64,000 nt of DNA from Plantactinospora soyae (GCF_014874095.1 NZ_JADBEB010000001.1:1426001-1490000), one strand, 5' to 3'. Shown: positions 46,853 through 57,503, counted from the stretch's first letter. Notes: generated by a model from the letters alone, not told the origin. A program made the numbers and translations.

Positions 46853-47242
46853 GGGACCTCCACGGAGTGAGCGTGCTTTCGCTGCACACAAAGATAGTCA
46901 ATCTTCGATCTATAGCTCATGGCCCACCGAAGCTTGCCGCCATCCGCGCAAGCCCACCAATCCGTCGATGGTGATCTATGTCCACCTTCATCGAAACGAA
47001 GGCAACCACCCATGCGTCGTAGTCGACTACCACGGTGTCGGTGATCGGGCCGGACTGGCAGCGTGCGGCGAGCGGTGACCCGGTCGAGCACTGCTCCGTT
47101 CTCAGTTACTGGACCGCGAGCGCCGCAACCAGCCGTGGCGGCCTACCAGCTACGACTGGCCGTCCAGGCCAGCTCCGGTCGGCAGTCAGACAGCCGCGCA
47201 ACACCGGCTCAGATGTCATAGGGCGCGAGTAGGATCCCCGGC
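46853..47242. other. 390-base gene-poor stretch with promoter-like and duplicated sequence
   Basis: The left part (46880-46920) is AT-rich and on the minus strand contains TTGACT, a probable promoter of the secreted peptide gene. The middle contains the diverged paaE end at 47015-47061. The right part up to 47242 leads to the putative antitoxin gene, with no evident ribosome site beyond GGATCCCCGGC. No intact gene is seen. Confidence 0.5.
47015..47061 (-). pseudogene. diverged fragment of a paaE 3' end
   Basis: The 47 bases match 47984-48030, the end of intact paaE, at 43 of 47 positions. Read on the minus strand it encodes CQSGPITDTVVVDYD, against CQSSPITDTVVIDYD in the real protein. Most differences are at third codon positions or conservative, so it once evolved as a coding sequence. 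No similarity continues on either side. It marks one edge of a 920-base segment that contains the PIN-like pair. Confidence 0.75.
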
Positions 47243-47533
47243 ATGACGGACTCTGACGGCCGGAGGCGGGCGCACGCCCTGGTCGACGAACTTGTCGGTC
47301 CCTCGGACGAGACCGCCGACCGGGCGGTCGAGGTGCTGCACGCACATGCCGCAGCACTTGCCTGGGTGCGCGACACCACGGGAAGTTACCCCGCTCCGCC
47401 CATGGTCACGGCCGCGCTGAACGAGGCAGCTACCGCGCTCCGCAGCGGGGGCGACTGGCGCGACCCGGTGGCCGCCCTCGGGCAGGCAGCTGTCGAAGCA
47501 CTCACCGCTTACCGTTCGACCACGGCAACGTGA
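47243..47533 (+). CDS. putative antitoxin of a PIN-like pair
   Basis: 96 residues, mostly helical, Ala-rich, with no recognisable DNA-binding motif. It overlaps the next gene by 4 bases (GTGA), typical of translationally coupled toxin-antitoxin genes. Size and order fit an antitoxin placed before a PIN toxin. The call depends on the neighbour. It lies on the segment flanked by paaE 3'-end copies. Confidence 0.5.
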   Translation: MTDSDGRRRAHALVDELVGPSDETADRAVEVLHAHAAALAWVRDTTGSYPAPPMVTAALNEAATALRSGGDWRDPVAALGQAAVEALTAYRSTTAT

Positions 47534-47925
47534 CCGGATACATCCTCGACGACCTCGCCCTGTCCACCGGTCTCACGCCCGTCGGCAGCGAACACCACCG
47601 TCGTGAGTTGTCCAGGCTGCTGCGCGCGGCGATTGACGGCGGCCCGACCCTGGACGTTCCGGCGCTCTGCCTCACGGAGGCGGCCACCTCGCGTCAAGCG
47701 CTCGCGGGACATCTCGCCGAGCTCATCGCCGCGGCGCCACCGGGTGCGATTGATCTCTGCGGCCTCACCCGGACCGATCATCTCGACACGCTCCGAATCA
47801 ATCACCCAGAACTCTCCTGGCCCGCTGTACATGCCGCGAATCATGCCCTCTCAACCGGGCTGCCGATCCTCACTCCGGACGCCACGCGTTACACCGGCGT
47901 ACCGGTCAATGTGCTGTCCCTATAG
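47530..47925 (+). CDS. PIN-like domain protein, putative toxin
   Basis: 131 residues from GTG 47530. The pattern fits a compact PIN nuclease: Asp7/Asp8 in YILDDLAL, then VPALCLTEAA with E50, a HAANHALSTGLPILTPD stretch with D117, and a C-terminal VPVNVLSL strand. The third acidic residue normally preceding the AxxAxA helix is not evident (SWPAVHAANHA), so the site may be altered or use E94. If active it would cut RNA, with the upstream gene as antidote. No closer family is recognised. Confidence 0.52.
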   Translation: MTGYILDDLALSTGLTPVGSEHHRRELSRLLRAAIDGGPTLDVPALCLTEAATSRQALAGHLAELIAAAPPGAIDLCGLTRTDHLDTLRINHPELSWPAVHAANHALSTGLPILTPDATRYTGVPVNVLSL

Positions 47926-47978
47926 GAAGCCACTCCAATCCGCGGATTGCAGCTTGGCCACCAGCAACCGGCGCCCAC

Positions 47979-49103
47979 TCAACCGTCGTAGTCGATTACG
48001 ACCGTGTCGGTGATCGGGCTGGACTGGCAGGTCAGGACGTACCCGGCGGCCACCTCGTCCGGCTCCAGGGCGTAGTTGCGGGCCATCGTCACCTCGCCGG
48101 AGACGACCCGGGCCCGGCAGGTCGAGCAGACCCCGCCCTTGCAGGCGTACGGCAGCTCACCGCGCACCTTCAGTGCGGCGTCCAGCACCCGTTCGTCGCG
48201 GCCCATCCGGAAACTCGACGTCCGGCCGTCGAGCTGGATCGTCACCTCGCTGCCGGTCGCCGCCACGCTCGGTCGGACCGGCGGCGCGGGCGGCTCGTCC
48301 ACATGGAACAGTTCGGCATGTACGGCCTCCGCCGGCACGCCCCGGGCCGCCAGCGCCGCCCGCGCGTCGAGCACCAGTCCGTACGGGCCGCAGAGGAACC
48401 ACTCGTCGACCCGCTCCGCCGGCACGATGGTGTCGAACAGCCGACCGAGCCGCTCGGCGTCGATCCGGCCGGAGAGCAGCGGCGACTCACCGGGTTCCCG
48501 GGACAGCACGTGCACCAGGTGCAGCCGTTCCCGGTACCGGTCCTTCAGGTCGGCCAGCTCCTCCACGAACATCACCGTCCGGGCGTACCGGTTGCCGTAC
48601 ACCAGGGTCACGGTGCTGGCCGGCTCGACGGCGAGTGCGGTCGCGACCAGCGACAGCACCGGGGTGATGCCCGACCCCGCGACCACGGCGGCGTAGTGCC
48701 GGACCCGGTCCGGCGCGAACGCCGTGCTGAAGTGCCCGAGCGGCGGCAGTACGTCCACCGTGTCCCCGGCCCGCAGCGTGGTGACGGCGAACCGGGAGAA
48801 CGCGCCGCCGGGCACCTCACGGACCCCGATCCGCAGCAGCCCGGCCTCGGCCAGCTCCGCCGGGGTCGAGCAGATCGAGTACGACCGCCGCACCTCCCCC
48901 GGTACGCCGTCCGGCGCGCCGACGTCGACGAACCGGCGCACGGTGAGGTGCTGCCCGGCCCGGAAGGCGAAACCGGCCCGCAGTTCGGCCGGTACCTCGA
49001 AGGTGACCGCGACCGCGTCGTCGGTCAGCCGGTCGACCGCCTGGACCGACAACGGATGGAAGACCGGGCGGCGACGGACCGGCCGGTTGATCGTTACGCT
49101 CAA
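47979..49103 (-). CDS. paaE: phenylacetyl-CoA epoxidase reductase subunit PaaE
   Basis: 374 residues. FAD motif RSYSIC (73-78), NAD(P)-binding segments GSGITPVLSL and CGPYGLVLD, and a C-terminal plant-type 2Fe-2S ferredoxin with C321, C326, C329 and C359. It passes electrons from NADPH to the PaaABC oxygenase. Overlaps paaD by 4 bases and ends the operon. Its 3' end has a diverged partial copy at 47015. Confidence 0.95.
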   Translation of the reverse strand: MSVTINRPVRRRPVFHPLSVQAVDRLTDDAVAVTFEVPAELRAGFAFRAGQHLTVRRFVDVGAPDGVPGEVRRSYSICSTPAELAEAGLLRIGVREVPGGAFSRFAVTTLRAGDTVDVLPPLGHFSTAFAPDRVRHYAAVVAGSGITPVLSLVATALAVEPASTVTLVYGNRYARTVMFVEELADLKDRYRERLHLVHVLSREPGESPLLSGRIDAERLGRLFDTIVPAERVDEWFLCGPYGLVLDARAALAARGVPAEAVHAELFHVDEPPAPPVRPSVAATGSEVTIQLDGRTSSFRMGRDERVLDAALKVRGELPYACKGGVCSTCRARVVSGEVTMARNYALEPDEVAAGYVLTCQSSPITDTVVIDYDG

Positions 49104-49588
49104 AACGCCCTCAGGTGGTCGAAGGGTTCACGGCAGGCCCGGCACCGCCACAGCGACTTGCAGGCGGTCGAGCCGAACCGGCTGACCTGTTCGGTGTCGA
49201 CGGCGCCACAGCGCGGGCAGCGGATGGTCAGGGTCAGCGGCACCGGTCCGGCGCTTCCGGCCGGCCCCGGTGGGGCGATGCCGGTGGCGGCCAGTTTGGC
49301 CCGACCGGTCTCGGAGATCCAGTCGGTGCTCCAGGCCGGGGCGTACACGGTGACGACCTCGACCTCGGGATGTCCGGCGGCGGCCAGCGTGGCCCGGATG
49401 TCGGCCCGGATCACGTCCATCGCCGGGCAGCCGGTGTAGGTCGGGGTGATGGTGACGGTGACCCGGCCGCTGCCCGGCTCCGTCGCCACCTCCCGCAGTA
49501 CGCCGAGTTCCTCGATCGTCAGCACCCGCAGTTCCGGGTCGACCACCGACGCGGCGGCCCGCCAGGTCGGATCGGTGCGCACGCTCAC
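49100..49588 (-). CDS. paaD: PaaD, MIP18-type Fe-S assembly factor of the epoxidase
   Basis: 162 residues. N-terminal DUF59/MIP18 domain with VVDPELRVLTIEELGV and TPTYTGCPAMDVI, then a C-terminal zinc-ribbon-like part with C124, C127, C143, C149 and C152. PaaD is thought to mature the Fe-S cluster of PaaE. Overlaps both neighbours by 4 bases. Confidence 0.94.
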   Translation of the reverse strand: MSVRTDPTWRAAASVVDPELRVLTIEELGVLREVATEPGSGRVTVTITPTYTGCPAMDVIRADIRATLAAAGHPEVEVVTVYAPAWSTDWISETGRAKLAATGIAPPGPAGSAGPVPLTLTIRCPRCGAVDTEQVSRFGSTACKSLWRCRACREPFDHLRAF

Positions 49589-50331
49589 CAGCGGGCTCCC
49601 GGATGGGCCCGGTGCAGCACCTGCATCTCGGAGAGCAGGTAGGACAGGTGCTCGGTGTGCACGCCGGTCCGGCCGCCGGCCGGAGCCCAGCCGTCGGCCG
49701 GGCGGTCCAGCGTCGCCCTCGCCAACACCGGCTCCACAGTGGTCAGGAAGGCGTCGCGCAGCCCGGCCGGGTCGACCGGCGCGGACGGATCGGGGGCGAA
49801 CAGCTCATGGGTGTACGGCCAGATCCCGTCCACGGCCGCCTGCATCCGCCGGTGCGACTCCTCGGTACCGTCGCCGAGCCGTACCGTCCACATGCTTGCG
49901 TGGTCGAGGTGGTAGGCGACCTCCTTGCGGGCCTTGCCGGCGATCGCGGCGAGCCGGGCGTCGGCACACCCGCTCAGCGCGACGTAGAGCGGCAACTGGT
50001 ACGCCGACAGGAACAGCAGCTTGGCCATCGTCACCGCGAAGTCGCCGTTGGGCAGTTCGACCAGCAGAGCGTTGCGGAACTCCCGGTCGTCGCGCAGGTA
50101 CGCCAACGCGTTCTCGTCCCGGCCGGCCCCCTCCAGTTCCCCGGCGTACGTCAGCAGCAGTCGGGCGGCGCCGAGCTGGTCCAGGGCGATGTTGGCCAGC
50201 GCGACGTCCTCCTCCAGTTCGGGTGCGGCGGCCACCCACTCGCCGAGGCGCTGCGCGGCGACCAGTGCGTCGTCGCCGAGCCCGAGCAGGTAGCCGAGCC
50301 GGGTTCCGGTGGGTACGTCGGTGGGGTTCAC
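49585..50331 (-). CDS. paaC: phenylacetyl-CoA epoxidase structural subunit PaaC
   Basis: 248 residues from GTG 50331 (GTGA overlap with paaB). Ferritin-like helical protein with LGLGDDALVAAQRLGEW, EEDVALANIALDQLGAAR and KEVAYHLDHASMW. PaaC pairs with PaaA and lacks a working di-iron site. Length is normal for the family. Confidence 0.94.
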   Translation of the reverse strand: MNPTDVPTGTRLGYLLGLGDDALVAAQRLGEWVAAAPELEEDVALANIALDQLGAARLLLTYAGELEGAGRDENALAYLRDDREFRNALLVELPNGDFAVTMAKLLFLSAYQLPLYVALSGCADARLAAIAGKARKEVAYHLDHASMWTVRLGDGTEESHRRMQAAVDGIWPYTHELFAPDPSAPVDPAGLRDAFLTTVEPVLARATLDRPADGWAPAGGRTGVHTEHLSYLLSEMQVLHRAHPGARW

Positions 50332-50633
50332 AGATGCGCCGCCCCGTCCGGTACGTCGTAGAACGTCGGATGCCGGTAGACCTTGTCCGCGGCCGGCTCG
50401 AAGAAGGCGTCCTTCTCGTCGGGGCTGGACGCGGTGATCGTCTGTGCCGGGACCACCCAGATCGAGACGCCCTCCTGCCGGCGGGTGTAGACGTCCCGGG
50501 CGTTGCGGAGCGCCATCTCGGCGTCCGGCGCGTGCAGGCTGCCGACGTGGTTGTGGGACAGTCCCCGCCTCGGCCGGACGAAGACCTCCCACAGCGGCTC
50601 GCTGTGCCGTACCGGTTCGGTGCGCTCGCTCAC
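50328..50633 (-). CDS. paaB: phenylacetyl-CoA epoxidase subunit PaaB
   Basis: 101 residues from GTG 50633 (GTGA overlap with paaA). The family core is [42 protein letters not shown] and ends near the conserved HPTFYDVP. Needed to join PaaAC heterodimers. Confidence 0.94.
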   Translation of the reverse strand: MSERTEPVRHSEPLWEVFVRPRRGLSHNHVGSLHAPDAEMALRNARDVYTRRQEGVSIWVVPAQTITASSPDEKDAFFEPAADKVYRHPTFYDVPDGAAHL

Positions 50634-51706
50634 GCCGCTACCTCCACGCGCTCGTCGGTCCGCTTGGCGGCGTACGCGGCGGCGGCCTCCCGGACCCAGC
50701 TTCCGTCGGCGTGCGCCCGGCGGCGGTGGTCGATCCGCTGCCGGTTGCACGGCCCGTCGCCGGAGATCACCCGCATCAGCTCGGCGTAGTCCGGCTGGGT
50801 GTAGTCGTACGCCTGCCGCTGCTCGTTCCAGCGCAGGTCGGGATCGGGCAGCCGGAGATCGAGTACGCCGGCCTGCTGGACGCACATGTCGACGAACCGC
50901 TGCCGCAGGTCGTCGTTGGAGAACCGCTTGATCTTCCAGGCCATGGACTGCTGGGAGTGGGTGGAGTCGGTGTCCGGTGGGCCGAACATCGCCAGCGACG
51001 GGTACCACCAGCGGTCCACCGCGTCCTGGGCCATCGCCCGCTGGGCGGGGGTGCCGGAGGCGAGCGTGTGGAGGATCTCGTAGCCCTGCCGCTGGTGGAA
51101 GGACTCCTCCTTGCAGACCCGGATCATGGCGCGGGCGTACGGCCCGTACGAGCACCGGCACAGTGGCACCTGGTTGACGATCGCCGCGCCGTCCACCAGC
51201 CAGCCGATGGCGCCGACGTCGGCCCAGCCGAGGGTCGGGTAGTTGAAGATCGAGCTGTACTTCTGCCGACCGGTCAGCAGCAGCTCGACGAGTTCGTCCC
51301 GGGTCACTCCGAGGGTCTCGGCGGCGGCGTAGAGGTAGAGCCCGTGGCCGGCCTCGTCCTGCACCTTGGCGAGCAGGATCGCCTTGCGCGCGAGCGAGGG
51401 GGCGCGGCTGATCCAGTTGCCCTCCGGCTGCATGCCGATGATCTCGGAGTGGGCGTGCTGGGCGATCTGCCGGATCAGGGTCTTCCGGTAGGCGTCCGGC
51501 ATCCAGTCCCGTGGCTCGATCTTCTGGTCGGCTTCGATCAGGGCGGTGAAGTAGTGCTGCGGGTCGTTGTCGACGGCCGGGCCGTCCGCGACGCCGGGAC
51601 GACCACGATCGGCGGCGGCCCGCAGCGCCACCTCCGCCGCCTCGACCTGATCGAGCAGGCCGCTGGCGGGTCCGTCATCCGGGCCGGGAAAGTCATGTCC
51701 GTACAC
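50630..51706 (-). CDS. paaA: phenylacetyl-CoA epoxidase catalytic subunit PaaA
   Basis: 358 residues if begun at GTG 51706; a TTG at 51727 is an alternative and ribosome sites are weak. Di-iron motifs are seen in [35 protein letters not shown] and [13 protein letters not shown]. It adds one oxygen atom to phenylacetyl-CoA to give the 1,2-epoxide. The five paa genes overlap by 4 bases each, so subunits should be made in fixed ratios. CoA ligase and ring-opening genes are not in the window. Confidence 0.94.
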   Translation of the reverse strand: MYGHDFPGPDDGPASGLLDQVEAAEVALRAAADRGRPGVADGPAVDNDPQHYFTALIEADQKIEPRDWMPDAYRKTLIRQIAQHAHSEIIGMQPEGNWISRAPSLARKAILLAKVQDEAGHGLYLYAAAETLGVTRDELVELLLTGRQKYSSIFNYPTLGWADVGAIGWLVDGAAIVNQVPLCRCSYGPYARAMIRVCKEESFHQRQGYEILHTLASGTPAQRAMAQDAVDRWWYPSLAMFGPPDTDSTHSQQSMAWKIKRFSNDDLRQRFVDMCVQQAGVLDLRLPDPDLRWNEQRQAYDYTQPDYAELMRVISGDGPCNRQRIDHRRRAHADGSWVREAAAAYAAKRTDERVEVAA

Positions 51707-52106
51707 CCACCAAGTGTTACAGCTCAACTAGCCGGTAACCAAGATGTGTAATACAAATGCGGCCCAGAGCCGACAGTCGGCTGCTCAGCGCGGTGGCACC
51801 AAATGTCCGCACTGATGGGTGAATGACCCTGGTCACACCGACTCCAATATTCAGGATCTACCATCTGATATCGGCTTATTTCCGGTCACCGATCTGGAAT
51901 GCCACGGTCGCGCCATCTGGCGGATCGGGCTCAGGCACGTAAACTTTCCCCGTTCCGTCCTGCCGCCTCCCCCGGCAGTTCGGGCGCGGACACACCGCCG
52001 GTGTGGGGCTGGCGGCGACCGCGCTGACGACGACACACCCGCAAGACGCAACAGCGCCCTGTACCCACAGCGGCCCCCCGGCCCTCACTCTTGGAGCCCC
52101 GTCTTC
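51707..52106. promoter_or_regulatory. 400-base divergent control region between paaA and a serine-hydrolase gene
   Basis: Near paaA, 51716-51739 has dyad symmetry (GTTAC-N14-GTAAC with GCT/AGC inside), a possible operator for a paa regulator. At 51991-52005 is a perfect CACACC-GCC-GGTGTG palindrome. A TTGGAG site at 52091-52096 serves the plus-strand gene. An open plus-strand frame from 51819 joins the downstream gene but has no ribosome site and poor composition, and is not taken as coding. Confidence 0.5.
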
Positions 52107-53063
52107 ATGCGTTCCCGCGTGACTCTGGTGCTCGCCATCACGGCAGTCGTGCTTGGCGGCGTCCTGCTCGTGCCCGCTGCGTACGCCCGGCTGAACGGGA
52201 CCGCTGGTGGCGACCCATCCTCGGCCACCCCGACGCCGGTCGGGATCGAACCGTCCGCGCCGCCCCCGCCGACCCTGGCCGCTGCGCCGGTGAAGATCAG
52301 CGGTGTGGACGGCTTCTTCTCCTGGGCGCTGCTGGACCGGGAGAGCGGGAAGATCTCCGGCGCCAAGAACATGACGTCGACCAACTCCACCGAGTCGATG
52401 ATCAAGGTCTGGATCGTCTCGGACTACCTGCGCCAGCTCGGCAGCAAGAAACCGCCGGCCAGCATGCTGAAGATGGCCAGCACCTCGATCCGGAACAGCA
52501 ACGACGACTCCACGAACGCCCTCTACAAGACCGCCGGCGGGACCAGCTCGCTCGACCGCTTGATCAAGATGTGCGAGCTCACCGAGACCGCCAAGGTCAT
52601 TCCGCCCGGCGACAATTCCGTTTGGTGGAGTTACACCAAAATGTCGCCCCGGGACGCGGTACGGATGGGAGAGTGCGTCAAGGACGGCACCGCGGCCGGA
52701 CCAAAGTGGACGAAGTGGGTGCTCACCGAGATGTCCAAGGTAAGCGGTTCGGTGAAGGACCAGCAGGCCCGGCAGGGCGGCGGCAAGTGGGGGATCATCG
52801 ACGGCCTGCCCAAGGGCGTGACGGCGCAGGGCCTGGTCAGCATCAAGAACGGCTGGACCCTGATCAACGCTGACGGCAAGTGGCACGTCAACTGCCTGGC
52901 CGTCAACGACGACTGGGTGCTCTCGGTGATGATGCGCTACTCCGGCGGCAAGGGCCTCGGCTACGGCGCCAACGTCTGCGCGAGCGTCGCCAGCCAACTC
53001 GTCGCCCCGCAGCCCGGCGCCGCGCTCAAGGTTCCCAAGCCGCTCAGCGCCAAGGCGGCCTGA
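52107..53063 (+). CDS. secreted beta-lactamase-fold serine hydrolase, paralogue 1
   Basis: 318 residues from ATG 52107. Signal peptide to about residue 27, then a Thr/Pro linker. The Ser-x-x-Lys motif is S97-M-I-K100. The class A SDN loop is altered to S131-N132-D133, and the KTG motif is K247-N-G249. Structure probably like class A beta-lactamases or PBP-related hydrolases (Beta-lactamase2 group). It overlaps the next gene, a paralogue, with TGATG. No ordinary beta-lactam resistance should be assumed. Confidence 0.78.
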   Translation: MRSRVTLVLAITAVVLGGVLLVPAAYARLNGTAGGDPSSATPTPVGIEPSAPPPPTLAAAPVKISGVDGFFSWALLDRESGKISGAKNMTSTNSTESMIKVWIVSDYLRQLGSKKPPASMLKMASTSIRNSNDDSTNALYKTAGGTSSLDRLIKMCELTETAKVIPPGDNSVWWSYTKMSPRDAVRMGECVKDGTAAGPKWTKWVLTEMSKVSGSVKDQQARQGGGKWGIIDGLPKGVTAQGLVSIKNGWTLINADGKWHVNCLAVNDDWVLSVMMRYSGGKGLGYGANVCASVASQLVAPQPGAALKVPKPLSAKAA

Positions 53064-54010
53064 TGGGCGCCGACGAGCGGCGGGCGAGGGCGACGGCCAG
53101 ATCCAACCGGTCCACGGCGCTCCGGCTGAGCCTCATCTCCGTCGCACTCCTGGTGCTGGTGCTGGTCGGGCTCCGACTGATGCCAGGCTCGCCGTTCGCC
53201 AGTACGGCCGCCGCCAAGTGGGGCGAGTCGTCCGGTACGACGGGACCGTCCGCGACCGGTGGGCCGACGAAGAAGCCGACCCCCACCCCGACGCCGAGCC
53301 CCACCCTGCCGGCGCTGCCGGTGGCACCGGCGAACGTGAAGATCGACAAAGACGGCTGGTGGAACTGGGCGCTGATGGACACCCGGACCGGCAGGATCTC
53401 CGGCTCGGCGAACATGGACGAGACCAACCCGACCGCCTCGATGATCAAGGCGTGGATCGGAGCGGACTTCCTGCGTCGGGTGGACGAGAAGGGTGACACG
53501 CCGAGCGACACCCGGATGAGCCAGGTCTCGACCATGATCCGGGACAGCGACAACACCGCCGCGCAGACCCTCTACGAGGTCAACGGCGGTACCGCGTCGA
53601 TCCGGCGACTGATCAGCATCTGCGACCTGACCGACAGCAGCCCGGCCGCCGACGGTGGCTGGAGCCGTACCGCCCTCTCGGCCCGGGACACCGCACGGAT
53701 GGGTGCCTGCATCGCGGACGGTCGCGCCGCCGGCCCGAAGTGGACCAAGTACCTGCTCGGCGAGATGCGCGCCGTACGCGGCGTCGGCAACTTCGGCATC
53801 CGCAAGGCGTTCCCCGCCGCCGAGCAGAAGACCATCGCGGTCAAGAACGGCTGGGTGGACCGGACCCGGGAGCAGAAGTACACGGTCAACTGCCTGGCCA
53901 TCGGTGACGGCTGGACGATGGCGGTGGAGACCCGCTACGCGATCAACCTCGGCTACACGTACGGGGCGAAGATCTGCGAGGACGTGGCCCGGCAGCTCCG
54001 TACGGACTGA
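53063..54010 (+). CDS. membrane-anchored beta-lactamase-fold serine hydrolase, paralogue 2
   Basis: 315 residues. A charged N-terminus and one helix (about 21-40) look like a signal anchor, followed by a Pro/Thr stalk (about 55-90). S126-M-I-K129, the intact S162-D163-N164 loop and K261-N-G263 are in class A order. It is clearly related to the preceding protein (TASMIKAWI against TESMIKVWI; AGPKWTK in both) and is translationally coupled to it. The two probably act together on cell-wall peptides or another substrate outside the cell. Confidence 0.78.
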   Translation: MGADERRARATARSNRSTALRLSLISVALLVLVLVGLRLMPGSPFASTAAAKWGESSGTTGPSATGGPTKKPTPTPTPSPTLPALPVAPANVKIDKDGWWNWALMDTRTGRISGSANMDETNPTASMIKAWIGADFLRRVDEKGDTPSDTRMSQVSTMIRDSDNTAAQTLYEVNGGTASIRRLISICDLTDSSPAADGGWSRTALSARDTARMGACIADGRAAGPKWTKYLLGEMRAVRGVGNFGIRKAFPAAEQKTIAVKNGWVDRTREQKYTVNCLAIGDGWTMAVETRYAINLGYTYGAKICEDVARQLRTD

Positions 54011-54081
54011 CCCGACCCGGTAGCCACCGGATCGAGTCGAGGACCGGCGGTCGGCCGGCGAGAAGGGCGGAAAGCCCGAGG

Positions 54082-56339
<2,258 letters not shown>

Positions 56340-56384
56340 ACTTCGAAAGTAATCCTTCACATCTCTCGACGCAATCCCCGCCCG

Positions 56385-56966
56385 TCACTCCGATGGCAGC
56401 GCCGCGTAGTGGATCATCACGGGGCGGGCCCCCTCCGGTGGATCGGAGCGGTCACGCCGCCGGTACGGCTTCATCAGCTCCTGCACCGCCTCGTTCAGCG
56501 CGGTCAGCTCCGCTGCGGTCAGCAGCAGCACCGGCCCCCTGATCGCGGCGGCGTCGTACCACTCCTTCGGCTCGTTCCGGGACCGCCGGACCCAGTCCCG
56601 GACCCGCTGGAGATCGCGGGCGGCGTACACCTCGATCAGCGTCGCCTCGGCGTCCCACGCCTCCGGCGACGCGTCCTGCCCTGCCTCGACCCCCCAGGAG
56701 CCCACGGAACTGCGCCACAACCGCTCGCGGGCGTCGCCCCGGCTCGGCGCATGCTCGACCAGACCGAACTTCGCCAACTCCCGCAGGTGGTAGCTGACGG
56801 CACTGGGCGACAGTCCGACGATCTCGGCGCACTCCGTGGCGGTCACCGCCGCTCCGGTCGAGACCAGATGCTCCATGATCCCCAGCCGGGCCGGATGCGC
56901 CAGCGCCCGCATCACCTGCGGGTCGCTGATCATCATCGGGCGTTGCTCGACCGGCTGCTCGGTCAC
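56385..56966 (-). CDS. ArsR-type winged-helix regulator
   Basis: 193 residues from GTG 56966 with GAGGAGG at 4-base spacing. The winged helix is at about 12-80 (DPQVMRALAHPARLGIMEHL, ECAEIVGLSPSAVSYHLRELAKFGLVE). The C-terminal half has EWYDAAAIRGPVLLLTAAELTALNEAVQELMKPYRRRD, as in helix-turn-helix regulators with an added effector domain. No metal-binding CxC motif is seen, so it probably senses something other than metal. It likely controls the MFS gene behind it. Its start is preceded by a chain of mini-ORFs. Confidence 0.85.
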   Translation of the reverse strand: MTEQPVEQRPMMISDPQVMRALAHPARLGIMEHLVSTGAAVTATECAEIVGLSPSAVSYHLRELAKFGLVEHAPSRGDARERLWRSSVGSWGVEAGQDASPEAWDAEATLIEVYAARDLQRVRDWVRRSRNEPKEWYDAAAIRGPVLLLTAAELTALNEAVQELMKPYRRRDRSDPPEGARPVMIHYAALPSE

Positions 56967-57012
56967 GTCGCCTCCTCGCTGCCCTCGGTCATGTCGTCTC
57001 CTCGCTGCCTTC
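56961..57012. repeat. 26-bp tandem duplication of the arsR start region
   Basis: Copies at 56961-56986 and 56987-57012 differ at only three C/T positions. Each contains, on the minus strand, GAGGAG-(G/A)CGAC-(G/A)TGACCGAG: a ribosome site, a start codon and MTE. The duplication therefore created a second translation start just ahead of the real one. Confidence 0.85.
56963..56992 (-). CDS. nine-codon leader ORF overlapping the arsR start
   Basis: ATG 56992 begins MTEGSEEAT and ends at a TGA that overlaps the arsR GTG (GTGA). The ribosome site GAGGAGACGAC precedes it. It could act as a translational coupler or be a by-product of the 26-bp duplication. No protein evidence. Confidence 0.4.
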   Translation of the reverse strand: MTEGSEEAT

Positions 57013-57069
57013 GTCGGCGCCATGACTTCGCAGACTGGGCCAGCCGATGCCCTCGGTGCGCTCGGTCAT
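56989..57069 (-). CDS. 26-codon leader ORF overlapping the nine-codon ORF
   Basis: ATG 57069 opens a frame reading MTERTEGIGW and on to EEGTT-like residues GSEETT, ending in TGA inside ATGA of the next mini-ORF. Its start MTER resembles the starts of the two frames after it. A ribosome site is not clear. Possibly a translated upstream ORF, possibly a remnant. Confidence 0.35.
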   Translation of the reverse strand: MTERTEGIGWPSLRSHGADEGSEETT

Positions 57070-57182
57070 GCGCCCATGATTGCGCCCCCGGCCTCGGACA
57101 CGCCAAATGCCTCGCGAACGATCAGATGCCGACCACACGCCGCCCGACTTCCGAGCACGGTCGGGACCGGGCCAGGGAGCCG

Positions 57183-57503
57183 CTAGGCGACCTTGAGTTG
57201 CTCGTCGCCGAAGTCGGCGATGAGCTTGAGCGTTCCCCCGAGGGCGGCGATGTAGCGACCCAGCACATCCTGGGTGGAGACGACGCCGGCTTCGATCTGC
57301 GACACCCGGGCGGCGCTGATCCCCATCCGGACGGCAACCTGCTCCTGGGTCATTCCACGCCTTTTCCGGAGTTCAGCCAGACGCCAGCCCCGAGCCTGGT
57401 CGAGCATCTCGTCAACGGCGGAGTCGAACGCTTCCTGCCCGCCCGCAGTGTCGACCGCACGCGCCAAATTGTCGGTGTCACGCCACCGCTTAACGCCACT
57501 CAT
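57183..57503 (-). CDS. higA: XRE-family antitoxin, HigA-like
   Basis: 106 residues from ATG 57503 with GGGAG at 7-base spacing. HTH at about 43-73 (LRKRRGMTQEQVAVRMGISAARVSQIEAG) and a C-terminal beta-hairpin segment (GRYIAALGGTLKLIADF). It overlaps the toxin gene by 14 bases. In HigBA pairs the toxin gene comes first, as here, and the antitoxin represses the operon. Confidence 0.82.
   Translation of the reverse strand: MSGVKRWRDTDNLARAVDTAGGQEAFDSAVDEMLDQARGWRLAELRKRRGMTQEQVAVRMGISAARVSQIEAGVVSTQDVLGRYIAALGGTLKLIADFGDEQLKVA

Noticed and set aside
44878-47983. Intact prophage or integrative element between the PLD-like gene and paaE
   Set aside because: No integrase, tRNA target, replication or structural gene is present; only a possible excisionase-like HTH protein and one duplicated gene end are seen.
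51819-52106. N-terminal extension of the serine hydrolase gene to ATG 51819
   Set aside because: No ribosome site, composition unlike the coding part, and the signal peptide begins naturally at ATG 52107.
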